A stretch of 64,000 nt of DNA, from the NCBI RefSeq assembly GCF_030997045.1, contig NZ_CP116899.1, forward strand, positions 3,868,001 through 3,932,000, written 5' to 3'. The stretch comes from Microbulbifer sp. TB1203. GTDB lineage: Bacteria; Pseudomonadota; Gammaproteobacteria; Pseudomonadales; Cellvibrionaceae. The first letter of the stretch is position 1. Each line of letters begins with the position of its first letter. The notes under the pieces were generated by a model. It was not told where the DNA came from and ran no database searches. It worked only from the letters and a program-made list of their open reading frames with translations. The position numbers and the translations under genes are program-made. Of this stretch, positions 17,086 to 25,190 are shown piece after piece.

Positions 17086-17192
17086 TTAAGGCATGGCCAG
17101 GCGACCTGCCGGACCAGTTCCGCGGCGGTCTTGTTCGTCGGTGTGCGCAACCCGATACCAGCAAGGCAGGCGCGACGACGGGCGCCACTCGC

Positions 17193-17373
17193 ACCGGGCT
17201 GACGAAGTGGAAACCGCATACCCAGCTACCGCCAGGAGGCCCTCGCCAGGAGATACCCACAGCGGCGAAAACGTGGGCATCTGGCCAGTGGCCCTCGCGC
17301 GTACCTGCTCAGCGGCCCCAACGAATAGAGCTGCCTGTTCCTCGTAATGGCCTCGCCGGCGGCATGCTCGACC
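17193..17373 (+). pseudogene. Decayed 3' end of an alkaline phosphatase gene
   Basis: Nucleotide similarity to the last ~180 bp of the intact phosphatase gene at 9597-11207 is clear: CCAGGAGGCCCTCG, GCGAAAACGTGGGCATCTGG, CACCTGGTCAGCGG-like ACCTGCTCAGCGGCCCCAACGAA, and the final CTGCTCGAC. Frameshifts and an in-frame stop disrupt it. It is a third, dead phosphatase copy, adjacent to the dead nfeD copy. Confidence 0.7.
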
Positions 17374-17397
17374 CCGTCTCAGGCGGTTTCCCCACCC

Positions 17398-17474
17398 TGT
17401 AGGAGCGGCCCATGGCCGCGAACGGACTACCGGAAAACCCGGAACCTCGATCGCGGCCATGGGCAGCTCCTACA
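17398..17474. repeat. REPIN before the thiamine operon
   Basis: Left unit TGTAGGAGCGGCCCATGGCC, right unit CGGCCATGGGCAGCTCCTACA in inverted orientation, spacer about 25 bp. Small differences (GCAGCTCC for GCCGCTCC) show some decay. Confidence 0.8.
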
Positions 17475-17517
17475 CGAACCTATAAAGTACCCGCCCAATT
17501 ACTAGCCACGACAACAT

Positions 17518-17534
17518 CTGCTATCATCCCGCCC
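17518..17534 (+). promoter_or_regulatory. Candidate extended -10 promoter of the thiamine operon
   Basis: TGCTATCAT (17519-17527) is a good extended -10 element and would place the transcript start near 17534, immediately before the TPP riboswitch. No convincing -35 is seen, which is common for extended -10 promoters. Confidence 0.45.
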
Positions 17535-17535
17535 G

Positions 17536-17625
17536 CAAAACCTAAGGGGTGGCTACGCCTGAGATGCTCCACGAGCAAACCCTTGAACCTGATCCGGTTA
17601 ATACCGGCGTAGGAATAGGTAGGTA
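17536..17625 (+). ncRNA. TPP (thiamine pyrophosphate) riboswitch
   Basis: The THI-box core is unmistakable: GGGGTGGC near 17546, CTGAGATG at 17559-17566, then CCCTTGAACCTGATCCGGTTA and ACCGGCGTAGG at 17579-17613. The riboswitch lies in the leader of the TonB-receptor gene and represses it when TPP is abundant. Downstream GTCTCTTTC could pair with the GAGAGAGAACC ribosome-site region just before the start codon, so translational control is plausible; no T-tailed terminator is evident. Confidence 0.95.
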
Positions 17626-17691
17626 TTCAACAACCCTCCCCACGTCGCACCCCCGGGTCTCTTTCACTCCAGCTTTCCCCGAGAGAGAACC

Positions 17692-19836
17692 ATGAACTAC
17701 CCATCGAGAAAAAGCCCGCTTGCCTGGCCGATCAGCCTCGCCGGCTGCCTGTCGGCCGGAACGGCCACCGCCGCTGAAGTAAACAGCACCGGCCTGGAAG
17801 AGGTCATCGTCACCAGCCAGCTCCGCGTCACAAGCCAGCTCGACCTCCCCACCAGCGTCAGCGTACTGGACAAAGCCGCGATCAGTGCCCGCGGCGCCAG
17901 CAACCTGGAACAACTGCTCAACCTGGCCCCCAACGTCAACTTCGCCGCCGGCGCATCGCGAGGCCGTTTTATCCAGATTCGCGGCATCGGCGAACGGAGC
18001 CAGTTTATCGACCCGGTCAATCCCTCGGTGGGCCTGATTATCGACGGTGTCGACTTCACCGGCCTGGGCCTGGCCGCCAGCACCCTGGATATCGACCAGG
18101 TGGAAATCCTGCGTGGGCCCCAGGGAACCGTATACGGGGCCAACGCCCTGGCCGGCCTGATCAGCATGACCAGCCAGGCCCCGACCGCCGAGCCCATGGC
18201 AAAAGTGTCCGCCGAAGTGGCGGAATACAATGGCCGCACTCTGTCCGCGGTCGGTAGTGGCGCCCTGACGGACAAGCTGACCTATCGGCTCGCCGCCCGC
18301 ACTCAGCAATCCGATGGTTACATTGAAAATAAATACCTGGGCCGCAGCGACACCAACAATATCGACGAGTCGATTGTGCGCGGCAAATTGCGCTACCAGG
18401 CCAGCGAAGATTTGCAGCTGGACTTCACCGCACTCACTATCGACGCCGACAACGGTTACGATGCCTTTTCGTTGGAAAACACCCGCGAAACCCTGTCGGA
18501 CCAGCCCGGCTGGGACCGCCAGAAAACCCTGGCGGGCTCGGTGATCGGCCACTGGACCGGCAGCGAGAATTTCACCCTGGAAACCACCCTGAGCATGGCC
18601 AACTCGGATACCGAGTACGGTTACGATGAAGACTGGACCTACGCCGGTTTTCACCCCTGGGGCTACAGCTCCACCGACAACTACCAGCGCGAGAAAGAAA
18701 ACCTGAGTGCCGACCTCCGCCTGCTATCCACGGAAGCCTCCAGTTTGTTCAACGGCCGCAGCAGCTGGGTTGCCGGTGTCTATTTCCGCGATGAAAGCGA
18801 GAGCCTCGAGCGCAACGAAAGCTTCACCAGCCAGTTCGATACACAAAACACCGCACTCTACGGCCAGCTTCGAACTCAGCTCAGTGAGGCTTTCGACCTG
18901 GTAACCGGACTCAGGTTTGAAAAGCGCGATGCCGACTACGCCGACTCCCTCGCCGTGGATTCCAATAAAAAGGAAAACCTGTGGGGCGGCAACGTCACCC
19001 TGGAATACAGCCACAGCGAAAACACCCTGATCTACGGCACTGTATCCCGCGGCTATAAAGCGGGCGGCGTCAACGGCCGGATCATCTCGGCCTCCGCCAG
19101 CAACCCGAATATCGGTAGTGACCAGTTCGAATTCGACACCGAGCAGTTGATCAATTATGAACTCGGGATCAAGGGCGCCTGGCTGGAAAACCGCCTGCAG
19201 GCGCAACTGGCGACCTTCTATCAGGATCGCAGCGACGTCCAGGCCAAGCAGTCCGAGTTCGATCCCAGCGATTTTTCCTTCGATGACTATCTCACCAACG
19301 CCGCCGGTGGCAAGACAACCGGCCTCGAAATCGAACTGAACTATCTCGCCAGCGAATCCCTGCGCCTCTTTGCGTCCGCAGGCTGGCTGAATGCGGAATT
19401 CGAGGACTTCCTGAGCTCGTCCCACGTGGATGCCAGGGATGACTTCAACGGTATAGCCCTGGCACCAGTGAACCTCGACGGCCGCGATGTGGCCCACGCA
19501 CCCAACTACCAGTTCTTCACCGGCACGGAATGGTCAGTGACGCCCAACCTGGTATTGCGACTGGAAGTGGAAGGCAAAGACGACTTCTACTTTTCCAACA
19601 GCCACAACGAAAAATCCACCGCCTATGAATTGCTGAACGCCCGCCTGACCTATCACGGCAATAACTGGGAGCTGGCACTCTGGGGCAGAAACCTCACGGA
19701 CAAGGACTACTACACCCGGGGTTTCTACTTCAGCAACCAGTTCGGCAACAACCCCGCCAACGACTACGCCCCGGAAGCCTACTACCAGCAAGGCGAACCG
19801 CGGGTAGCGGGAATTTCCGGTACTTACACTTTTTAG
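17692..19836 (+). CDS. TonB-dependent receptor for thiamine or a thiamine precursor
   Basis: 714 residues with a signal peptide ending near AGTATAAE. The TonB box is LEEVIVTSQL, followed by the plug domain (SVLDKAAISARGASNLEQLLNL, VEILRGPQGTVYGANALAG) and a 22-strand-type barrel ending in an aromatic residue (GISGTYTF). These receptors import scarce ligands across the outer membrane using TonB energy. Ligand assignment rests on context: the TPP riboswitch in the leader and downstream genes for a thiamine-binding-type protein, a PnuT-like permease and a thiamine kinase-like enzyme. Sequence alone would not separate thiamine from HMP or thiamine phosphates. Confidence 0.88.
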   Translation: MNYPSRKSPLAWPISLAGCLSAGTATAAEVNSTGLEEVIVTSQLRVTSQLDLPTSVSVLDKAAISARGASNLEQLLNLAPNVNFAAGASRGRFIQIRGIGERSQFIDPVNPSVGLIIDGVDFTGLGLAASTLDIDQVEILRGPQGTVYGANALAGLISMTSQAPTAEPMAKVSAEVAEYNGRTLSAVGSGALTDKLTYRLAARTQQSDGYIENKYLGRSDTNNIDESIVRGKLRYQASEDLQLDFTALTIDADNGYDAFSLENTRETLSDQPGWDRQKTLAGSVIGHWTGSENFTLETTLSMANSDTEYGYDEDWTYAGFHPWGYSSTDNYQREKENLSADLRLLSTEASSLFNGRSSWVAGVYFRDESESLERNESFTSQFDTQNTALYGQLRTQLSEAFDLVTGLRFEKRDADYADSLAVDSNKKENLWGGNVTLEYSHSENTLIYGTVSRGYKAGGVNGRIISASASNPNIGSDQFEFDTEQLINYELGIKGAWLENRLQAQLATFYQDRSDVQAKQSEFDPSDFSFDDYLTNAAGGKTTGLEIELNYLASESLRLFASAGWLNAEFEDFLSSSHVDARDDFNGIALAPVNLDGRDVAHAPNYQFFTGTEWSVTPNLVLRLEVEGKDDFYFSNSHNEKSTAYELLNARLTYHGNNWELALWGRNLTDKDYYTRGFYFSNQFGNNPANDYAPEAYYQQGEPRVAGISGTYTF

Positions 19837-19841
19837 AATCA

Positions 19842-19860
19842 GGGCGGCCCAGAGCCGCCC
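19842..19860 (+). terminator. GC hairpin after the TonB receptor
   Basis: GGGCGGC and GCCGCCC pair around a five-base loop six bases after the receptor stop. No T-run follows, so it could attenuate rather than terminate, lowering expression of the distal thiamine genes. Confidence 0.35.
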
Positions 19861-19892
19861 GCCTCTGTCGAGGAACTCTGAATAAACCCAAA

Positions 19893-19978
19893 TCGTCATT
19901 CCGGCGAAGGCCGGAACCCAGAAAACCCCGGAACATCCGGGCACTCCGCCGTTAGCTAAAGATCCCGGAATGACGATA
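19893..19978. repeat. Palindromic repeat (CGTCATTCCGGCG type)
   Basis: ATCGTCATTCCGGCGAAGGC at the left and CCCGGAATGACGATATTCAG at the right are inverted copies; flanking CTCTGAAT/ATTCAGAG extends the symmetry outward. The element lies in the gap between the receptor and YkoF-like genes of the thiamine operon. Confidence 0.65.
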
Positions 19979-20019
19979 TTCAGAGGCTGCCCAAATAACG
20001 CTCCAAAGGAGCAAAACTT

Positions 20020-20283
20020 ATGAAACTCTCCGTAGAAATCAGCATGTACCCCCTGAAAGACGAGTACATCCCCACCATCCAGGACTTCATCGACCGCCTG
20101 AACAACCACCCCAACCTTCAGGTGATCACCAACACTATGAGCACCCAGGTATTCGGCGACTACGACCTGCTGATGGACGTCCTCAAACAGGAAATACGCA
20201 CGGCCTACGAAAAGCACGGCCGTGCCATCTTCGTATGCAAATTTATCGACGGCGACCTGGCCCCGGAAACAAGCAATGTTTGA
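20020..20283 (+). CDS. YkoF-like thiamine/HMP-binding protein
   Basis: 87 residues, a single ferredoxin-like domain: MKLSVEISMYPLKDEYIPTI, a helix, then LQVITNTMSTQVFGDYDLLMDVLKQEIRTAYEK and AIFVCKFIDGDL. This matches the YkoF/MTH1187-like thiamine-binding fold (residues T and S in the NTMSTQVFG strand line the ligand pocket in that family), present here as one domain rather than two. There is no signal peptide, so it acts in the cytoplasm, probably as a thiamine or HMP chaperone or sensor. The PnuT gene start overlaps its stop by 8 bp, indicating translational coupling. Confidence 0.75.
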   Translation: MKLSVEISMYPLKDEYIPTIQDFIDRLNNHPNLQVITNTMSTQVFGDYDLLMDVLKQEIRTAYEKHGRAIFVCKFIDGDLAPETSNV

Positions 20284-20938
20284 CAGCGAAATCGGCAACA
20301 CCATAGCCACCTCCCTCGCCGCCATGTCCCTGTGGGAGGTGGCCGCCGTCATCCTTGCCCTGGCCTACCTGCTGCTGGCCATGAAGGAAAAGATCAGCTG
20401 CTGGTACGCCGCCTTTGCCAGCACCCTGATCTACCTCTTCCTGTTCTGGGACGTCAGCCTGCTGATGGAATCCGCCCTGCAGGTGTTCTACCTGCTGATG
20501 GCCGTCTACGGCTGGTGGCAGTGGCGCCACCACCGCGACAAACAGCGGGATCTGCACATCCACCGCTGGCCGCTGCGCACGCACCTGTTTGTTTTTGCGG
20601 GCGTCGGCCTGCTGACGCTGGTGTTCGGCTATCTGCTGGATACCAACACCAGCGCCGCCCTGCCCTACCTGGATTCCTTCACCACCTGGGGCGCCGTGGT
20701 CACCACCTATATGGTGACGCGCAAGGTGCTGGAAAACTGGCTCTACTGGATAGTGGTGGACGGCGTCTCCATCTATCTTTACCTCGACAGGGAGCTCTAC
20801 CTCACCGCACTGCTGTTCCTGCTCTATGTGGTGATTGTTATCGTGGGCTTCTTTCAATGGCGGGCCGTCTACAAACGGGAAAAGCTGGCCGACGGACCAT
20901 CGCAGTCAAATATCGAACCTGTGACTCTGGCACAGTGA
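20276..20938 (+). CDS. pnuT: PnuC/PnuT-family thiamine transporter
   Basis: 220 residues from the ATG at 20276. Seven or so hydrophobic helices are visible, with the family motif YGWWQWR (about residue 80) and the C-terminal WLYWIVVDGVSIYLYLDRELY containing the conserved W and D residues of PnuC-type carriers. PnuC carries nicotinamide riboside; PnuT homologues under TPP riboswitches carry thiamine. These facilitators depend on phosphorylation of the substrate by a kinase inside the cell, which fits the kinase-like gene 10 bp downstream. The substrate is inferred from riboswitch context. Confidence 0.85.
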   Translation: MFDSEIGNTIATSLAAMSLWEVAAVILALAYLLLAMKEKISCWYAAFASTLIYLFLFWDVSLLMESALQVFYLLMAVYGWWQWRHHRDKQRDLHIHRWPLRTHLFVFAGVGLLTLVFGYLLDTNTSAALPYLDSFTTWGAVVTTYMVTRKVLENWLYWIVVDGVSIYLYLDRELYLTALLFLLYVVIVIVGFFQWRAVYKREKLADGPSQSNIEPVTLAQ

Positions 20939-20948
20939 CAGTCTCAAT

Positions 20949-21848
20949 ATGATCGCCGCTGCGAATGACATTATCCCACCCGACTGGCCGCGCTGGAGTA
21001 CTGCCAAACCCTCTGTCGTCAAGCCGCTCACCGGCGGCTTGACCAACCAAAGCTTTCTGATAATTGCCGGCAACGACCGGCTGGTATTGCGCAAGAACTC
21101 CGCGATCAGCGAAGCGCTGGATTTAAACCGCAGCGCCGAGGCCGCCGCCCTTCGGCACGCCTATAAAGCCGGCTTGTGTGCCCCGGTGATTTACTGCGAT
21201 CCCGGCCATCAATATCTGGTAACCCGCTATATCGAGGGAGAGCCGTGGTGCGCGGGCGGAGCGGACGCACTGAAGCAACTCGCACAGCTGGTGCGCAGCA
21301 TCCACGCATTGCCGGCCATCGATACACAGCTGGAAATAGACGATAAGGTGGCGAGCTATTGGCGATCCATCGACGATGGAGCGGATTTCTATACCGCATT
21401 GCGAGCGCTGAACCCAAAGCTCCAGCGCCATATTGCGATCGCCAAATCACTGAATGACGGCGTTTGTCTTTGTCACAACGATTTATTGATGGCAAACCTG
21501 ATTGCCGTCGATAACGGAAACCTGTATGCGATAGACTGGGAGTACGCCGCGATGGGCGATCCCTTCTACGAACTGGCAGTTATTGTCGAAGAGTACCGGC
21601 TGGAAAAGCGGCAACAGCAATGGTTGCTCGCAGAATACCTGAACCGCCCAGCAACGCAGATCGATTGGCAGAGGCTGGATCACTGGCGGGTGATCTACGG
21701 GTATCTATCTGTGCTTTGGTATGCGGTTCAGTGGTGTAGTGGAGCCATGCGTCAGCCTCACATCAATGATGAAATTCGTGATCGGGCCAGTAATTTATTC
21801 GCACTAAGTTCTGCTATTCTCCAGCTTAAAAAGACAAAACTGTTTTAG
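20949..21848 (+). CDS. Thiamine kinase-like phosphotransferase
   Basis: 299 residues with the aminoglycoside phosphotransferase/choline kinase fold: GGLTNQSFLI nucleotide loop (about residue 30), conserved LVLRKN lysine/arginine strand, the Brenner motif CLCHNDLLMANLI (about residue 175) and IDWEYAAMGDPFYELA metal-binding Asp. Context points to phosphorylation of imported thiamine, trapping it in the cell. Odd point: the last ten residues (ILQLKKTKLF) are not native. A second copy of the 3' portion at 24705-25060 ends differently (ICE stop), so this gene lost its original end at about 21818 and reads into inserted DNA. The active-site part is intact. Confidence 0.82.
   Translation: MIAAANDIIPPDWPRWSTAKPSVVKPLTGGLTNQSFLIIAGNDRLVLRKNSAISEALDLNRSAEAAALRHAYKAGLCAPVIYCDPGHQYLVTRYIEGEPWCAGGADALKQLAQLVRSIHALPAIDTQLEIDDKVASYWRSIDDGADFYTALRALNPKLQRHIAIAKSLNDGVCLCHNDLLMANLIAVDNGNLYAIDWEYAAMGDPFYELAVIVEEYRLEKRQQQWLLAEYLNRPATQIDWQRLDHWRVIYGYLSVLWYAVQWCSGAMRQPHINDEIRDRASNLFALSSAILQLKKTKLF
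21463..21818 (+). repeat. 356-bp direct duplication, left copy (3' part of kinase gene)
   Basis: Nearly identical to 24705-25060; only a few substitutions (for example CTGAACCGC versus CTGCATCGC). The junctions bracket the 2.9-kb insertion with the lipoprotein, the peptidase and the group II intron fragment. Confidence 0.9.
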
Positions 21849-22386
21849 GGCACTCAGTCGTCGATAAAAATTTATCGTAGATTAATTCACGTGTTTTCTC
21901 GTTGGCGTTTTTATTGGATTTTACTTGCACCGTTGCAAGCGGACATATACGGTCTTTTGTAATATAGCTGATGACCAACCGCTCATCCATTTGGAATGGC
22001 TCATCATCGGTCCCCCAGCTAACACGAAATACCATAAAACGCGGTTGGTGATTATCGCTATACCATTCAAGCACCGGCCCGGTCTCCAATGGCAAATCAC
22101 CGCTTAACTCTTCAAACTCGGACATTGCTTCAGCGCTATCCTTCTTGAGGCGCACCGTAAAGATAGTGGGCGACTGCACAGTAATATGCAAATCATGCTC
22201 ACCCACCTTTCCGCAGTCCAAAATGGAAAAAGCTGCGTTGTCGTTTTGCACAGTTTCCTTACATGAATCAATGCGAGTATAAGATGTTTGCAGAGTATCC
22301 TTTGGGGTTCTGTTATCGGCTTCGCTATTGCAGGCGGCAGAAGTAAAACTTACCAACACAAGCAAAGTCTTTAGGAGTATTTTCAT
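21826..22386 (-). CDS. Lipoprotein of unknown family, possible immunity protein
   Basis: 186 residues. The leader MKILLKTLLVLVSFTSAACN carries a lipobox (SAAC), so a periplasm-facing lipoprotein is predicted. The mature domain has three further cysteines (DSCKE, LDCGK, RICPL and TECPK region) and beta-rich segments; no family was recognised. It lies downstream of, and on the same strand as, a peptidoglycan-peptidase gene that lacks a signal peptide. A periplasmic partner beside a leaderless cell-wall enzyme is the usual layout of a type VI effector and its immunity protein; this is inference. Its 3' end overlaps the kinase gene by 23 bp, and base composition is AT-rich. Confidence 0.55.
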   Translation of the reverse strand: MKILLKTLLVLVSFTSAACNSEADNRTPKDTLQTSYTRIDSCKETVQNDNAAFSILDCGKVGEHDLHITVQSPTIFTVRLKKDSAEAMSEFEELSGDLPLETGPVLEWYSDNHQPRFMVFRVSWGTDDEPFQMDERLVISYITKDRICPLATVQVKSNKNANEKTRELIYDKFLSTTECPKTVLSF

Positions 22387-22413
22387 ATTTATTCCAGAAA
22401 TCTCAAATTACAG

Positions 22414-23304
22414 TCAAGAAGACGATGGTTTATCAAAGCCTGCGATTGTAAAGTGCATCCCATCCTTTCTTGAGTAGTTTCCACCCCAAAAAAAGCCAGC
22501 ATCAGTAAAACATTTCACAAATTCTTGCGACATTGTTGGTGTCTGGCCTAGGCCATTCCCTGTCATATTTATATCAATGGCCAAAGCCCACGAGTGCGCA
22601 GACCAAGTCGTGGTTCCTCTTGTCGCCCGAATATTGTGGGAGCCACCAAACTCATTTAAGTCTCCCAGCAACCCCTGTTTTTGCAAATTTTTAAGCGCGG
22701 TGTCAAGGAAGGGATGCATCGCTTTATGGCACCAGATTCTACTCACGTTTCGTTTCTTGGGGTCATATACATTTACCCAGGCATAATTTTTGTCTTTTGT
22801 GATTGACTCTGGGATTTTAAACATTTTCAGATAAGTGCTTTTATTTGCCCAAACTTTTTCAGCAGAAATAGAACCATAGGCCGTAGCAACCGCTGCACGT
22901 GTCATTAATTTCCTGGGATCATCAGTGACAACGGCCGCGGTATTTGTGTTTGCAGAAGCTTTTTTAGGTGAGGAGACACTTGCCCGGTCAGTAAACGAAA
23001 GAAACGGGTGTATTCCAAGACTAAATTCATATACTCGCTGTTTTTGTGGAGATGCGTAATTCTCCAATGCTTTTATTGTTCCGCCGTTAGAATCAATACG
23101 CCCATCGGGGTGTGCCAAACCGACAATATGGCTCTGAAACTCTTTAATACAGCCAATAGTGCGCGGGCCACACTTTCCATCTACCTCAAGAAACTGCAAA
23201 ACATAAATTGCTCGGGATTCGATATACCTGTTAAGCAATTTCTGTATATAAAGCACAACTTCCTTTTGATTCGCACCACCTAGTCCTACGCTACTGCTAA
23301 TCAT
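22414..23304 (-). CDS. Peptidoglycan-binding and M15-type peptidase protein, possible secreted effector
   Basis: 296 residues. N-terminus (about 8-75) is a peptidoglycan-binding-like repeat: QKEVVLYIQKLLNRYIES, then VDGKCGPRTIGCIKEFQ with the LDGxxGPxT pattern. After a linker, the C-terminal domain has the M15 zinc-peptidase motifs: TWSAHSWALAIDINMTG (HxxxxxxxD) and DGMHFTIAG (final His ligand). Such enzymes cut D-Ala or stem-peptide bonds. No signal peptide is visible at MISSSVGLGGANQKE, so the protein needs lysis or a secretion system to reach the wall. The adjacent lipoprotein gene fits an immunity role. An endolysin remnant is the alternative, but no holin or phage genes are nearby. Confidence 0.72.
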   Translation of the reverse strand: MISSSVGLGGANQKEVVLYIQKLLNRYIESRAIYVLQFLEVDGKCGPRTIGCIKEFQSHIVGLAHPDGRIDSNGGTIKALENYASPQKQRVYEFSLGIHPFLSFTDRASVSSPKKASANTNTAAVVTDDPRKLMTRAAVATAYGSISAEKVWANKSTYLKMFKIPESITKDKNYAWVNVYDPKKRNVSRIWCHKAMHPFLDTALKNLQKQGLLGDLNEFGGSHNIRATRGTTTWSAHSWALAIDINMTGNGLGQTPTMSQEFVKCFTDAGFFWGGNYSRKDGMHFTIAGFDKPSSS

Positions 23305-23527
23305 TTCAATCCCTGCCTGTAGGTATATTCCATACGGTTAAACATATATCAATTGGGAGGCTGCATCTTAAACAATCACTTATCACCTGCACAAGCAATG
23401 ACTTAGATGCCATCCGGGTTTCCAGCCAACGAGCTAACAGCAATAGTGCTGAAAATTTGAATAAATATTATCTCTAAGCTGGATTCCGGTACACCACTGA
23501 ATGGAACCCCTATTTGAAGGAGAGTCT

Positions 23528-23555
23528 ATATTGCCAGCTATCGGGCTGGCAATAT
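23528..23555. terminator. Strong hairpin in the 23.3-23.64 kb gap
   Basis: ATATTGCCAGC and GCTGGCAATAT form a perfect 11-bp stem with a six-base loop, followed by AATTT. It may end transcription entering from either side. The rest of 23305-23640 shows no gene. Confidence 0.45.
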
Positions 23556-23649
23556 AATTTCGGCTGATCGGAATTCAGCCTTCTATTATGGCGCCATTTT
23601 CAACAACTGCGTTCTGATCCAGAAGTAATTGAGTTCAAATAATTGGGGT

Positions 23650-24169
23650 CAGCAGCGGCCTGGCAAGACCGCACATTCTAGCGGGTGGAGATCCCGCCCG
23701 GGTAGCCGCTAGCCACGGGCCCGGTATCGAGCCTTGCAGTCAGCACGGTAACGGGCTGATTGATGCGTAGGCACGAAAGCAGGCGAGGTGCAAAGGTAAC
23801 GGGTGAAGCCGACCCTGAAGGTGTAGAGCCCCGAAAAATTATTTCTTGGAGAGTGCCGACGGGTTTGACTCTCCGGCAGGCAACAAGCGGCATCGCGATG
23901 AGGCGAGCGGTGCGGCTACTCCCCGGGGCCCGAGGCCGCGTCGAGCCTGATACTGCGAATGTGCGGTAACCAGGGAGATCCAATCATCGGCGCACAGGCA
24001 AGTGCGCACCCGCGAACAAGCGATAGAAAGTGAGGACTCGGACGGTGATGGTTGGAAGTCGGAGCCACCTATAGTAGCTAAGAACCCTGGTAATGCGGGG
24101 GGAGCCAAGGGGTGGCGGCTTGAGATAACGTGAAAGGGCAACACGGACCTACGCAGAGAGGAGCCACCC
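23650..24169 (+). ncRNA. Group II intron RNA, 5' portion (fragment)
   Basis: The stretch upstream of the reverse transcriptase is dense in G/C stems and ends with GGTTGGAAGTCGGAGCCACC and TATAGTAGCTAAGAACCC, typical of the group II intron region preceding the maturase ORF. The exact 5' splice site could not be fixed. The 3' half of the intron including domains V and VI is missing, so it cannot splice. Confidence 0.6.
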
Positions 24170-24704
24170 GTGCAAACACGACTGGAACGTTTCACACAAA
24201 AGGCGCACGCGGAGCCCAGGCTTCGATTTACGGCTCTGATGGGGCTGCTGTCGGAAGAGCAGGGGCTGCGTGCCAGCTTCACGCGCCAGGATGGAAGAAA
24301 GGCGCCTGGAGTGGACGGGATAAGAAAAGAGGGCTATGCCGAAGGTGTAACGGGACGGATAGCGGTGCTGTCGGCCCGTCTACGACGGTTGGGCTACCGG
24401 CCCAAACCTGCGCGACGGGCCTATATCCCCAAAGGGGACGGCCGCTACCGCCCGCTGGGCATCCCCAGTTTTGAGGACCAGTTGGTGCAGGACCGGCTCA
24501 GCCAGATACTGCAAGCCATCTGGGAACCGGAATTTCGCGACTGTTCATATGGTTTCCGCCCCGGTCGCAGTGCCATCAGGCGCTCGCCCGGGTAGCAGAA
24601 ATCATTACGAACGAGCAGACAGAGTGGGTAGTGGAGGCAGACATCAAAGGCTTCTTTGATCATGTGCACCATGACCACCTGATTGCGATTTCTTGAACAC
24701 CGGA
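24170..24704 (+). pseudogene. Group II intron reverse transcriptase/maturase, truncated and frameshifted
   Basis: Starts at GTG 24170 after GAGAGGAG. The N-terminal maturase region is recognisable: GRKAPGVDGI, RRLGYRPKPARRAYIPKGDG, RPLGIPSFEDQLVQDRLSQIL, YGFRPGRSA. A one-base loss near 24580 shifts the frame; the other frame continues as ALARVAEIITNEQTEWVVEA and DIKGFFDHVHHDHL. A second shift near 24680 precedes RFLEHRI, after which the sequence jumps directly into the duplicated kinase fragment at 24705. Catalytic YADD, X/thumb and endonuclease domains are absent. Inactive. Confidence 0.85.
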
Positions 24705-25069
24705 TTTGTCTTTGTCACAACGATTTATTGATGGCAAACCTGATTGCCGTCGATAACGGAAACCTGTATGCGATAGACTGGGAGTACGCCGCGATGGGCG
24801 ATCCCTTCTACGAACTGGCAGTTATTGTCGAAGAGTACCGGCTGGAAAAGCGGCAACAGCAATGGTTGCTCGCTGAATACCTGCATCGCCCAGCAACGCA
24901 GGTCGATTGGCAGAGGCTGGATCACTGGCGGGTGATCTACGGGTATCTATCTGTGCTTTGGTATGCGGTTCAGTGGTGTAGTGGGGCCATGAGTCAGCCT
25001 CACATCAATGATGAAATTCGTGATCGGGCCAGTAATTTATCCGCACTAAGTTCCACTATTTGTGAGTAA
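24705..25069 (+). pseudogene. 3' fragment of the thiamine kinase-like gene
   Basis: Encodes the C-terminal 117 or so residues of the kinase family from CLCHNDLLMANLI to the apparent native end SALSSTICE. It is a near-identical copy of 21463-21818 and is fused in frame to seven residues of the intron reverse transcriptase (RFLEHRI). The nucleotide-binding half is absent, so no enzyme is expected. This copy probably preserves the original 3' end of the gene. Confidence 0.88.
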
Positions 25070-25113
25070 CTCTGACTAGCGCCTGCATCATTCTCAAAAC
25101 TCCCTGCTGCACA

Positions 25114-25161
25114 ATCAACCCAGTCCAGTCAGGTTTGAAGCCCTGGCCAGGCTGGGTTGAT
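25114..25161. terminator. Bidirectional terminator-like inverted repeat
   Basis: ATCAACCCAG at the left and CTGGGTTGAT at the right are perfect inverted copies, with a further CAGG/CCTGG pairing inside. It lies between the convergent kinase fragment and the GH43 gene, probably ending both transcripts. Confidence 0.55.
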
Positions 25162-25190
25162 CACTACAACGCTAGGGATAAAAGTAGCGC

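Noticed and set aside
16709..17260. 183-residue minus-strand ORF
   Set aside because: It is chance openness across the decayed nfeD copy; frames of the parent gene are not kept.
22414..23304. Phage endolysin indicating a prophage
   Set aside because: No holin, structural, integrase or repressor genes lie nearby; the adjacent lipoprotein fits an effector pair better.
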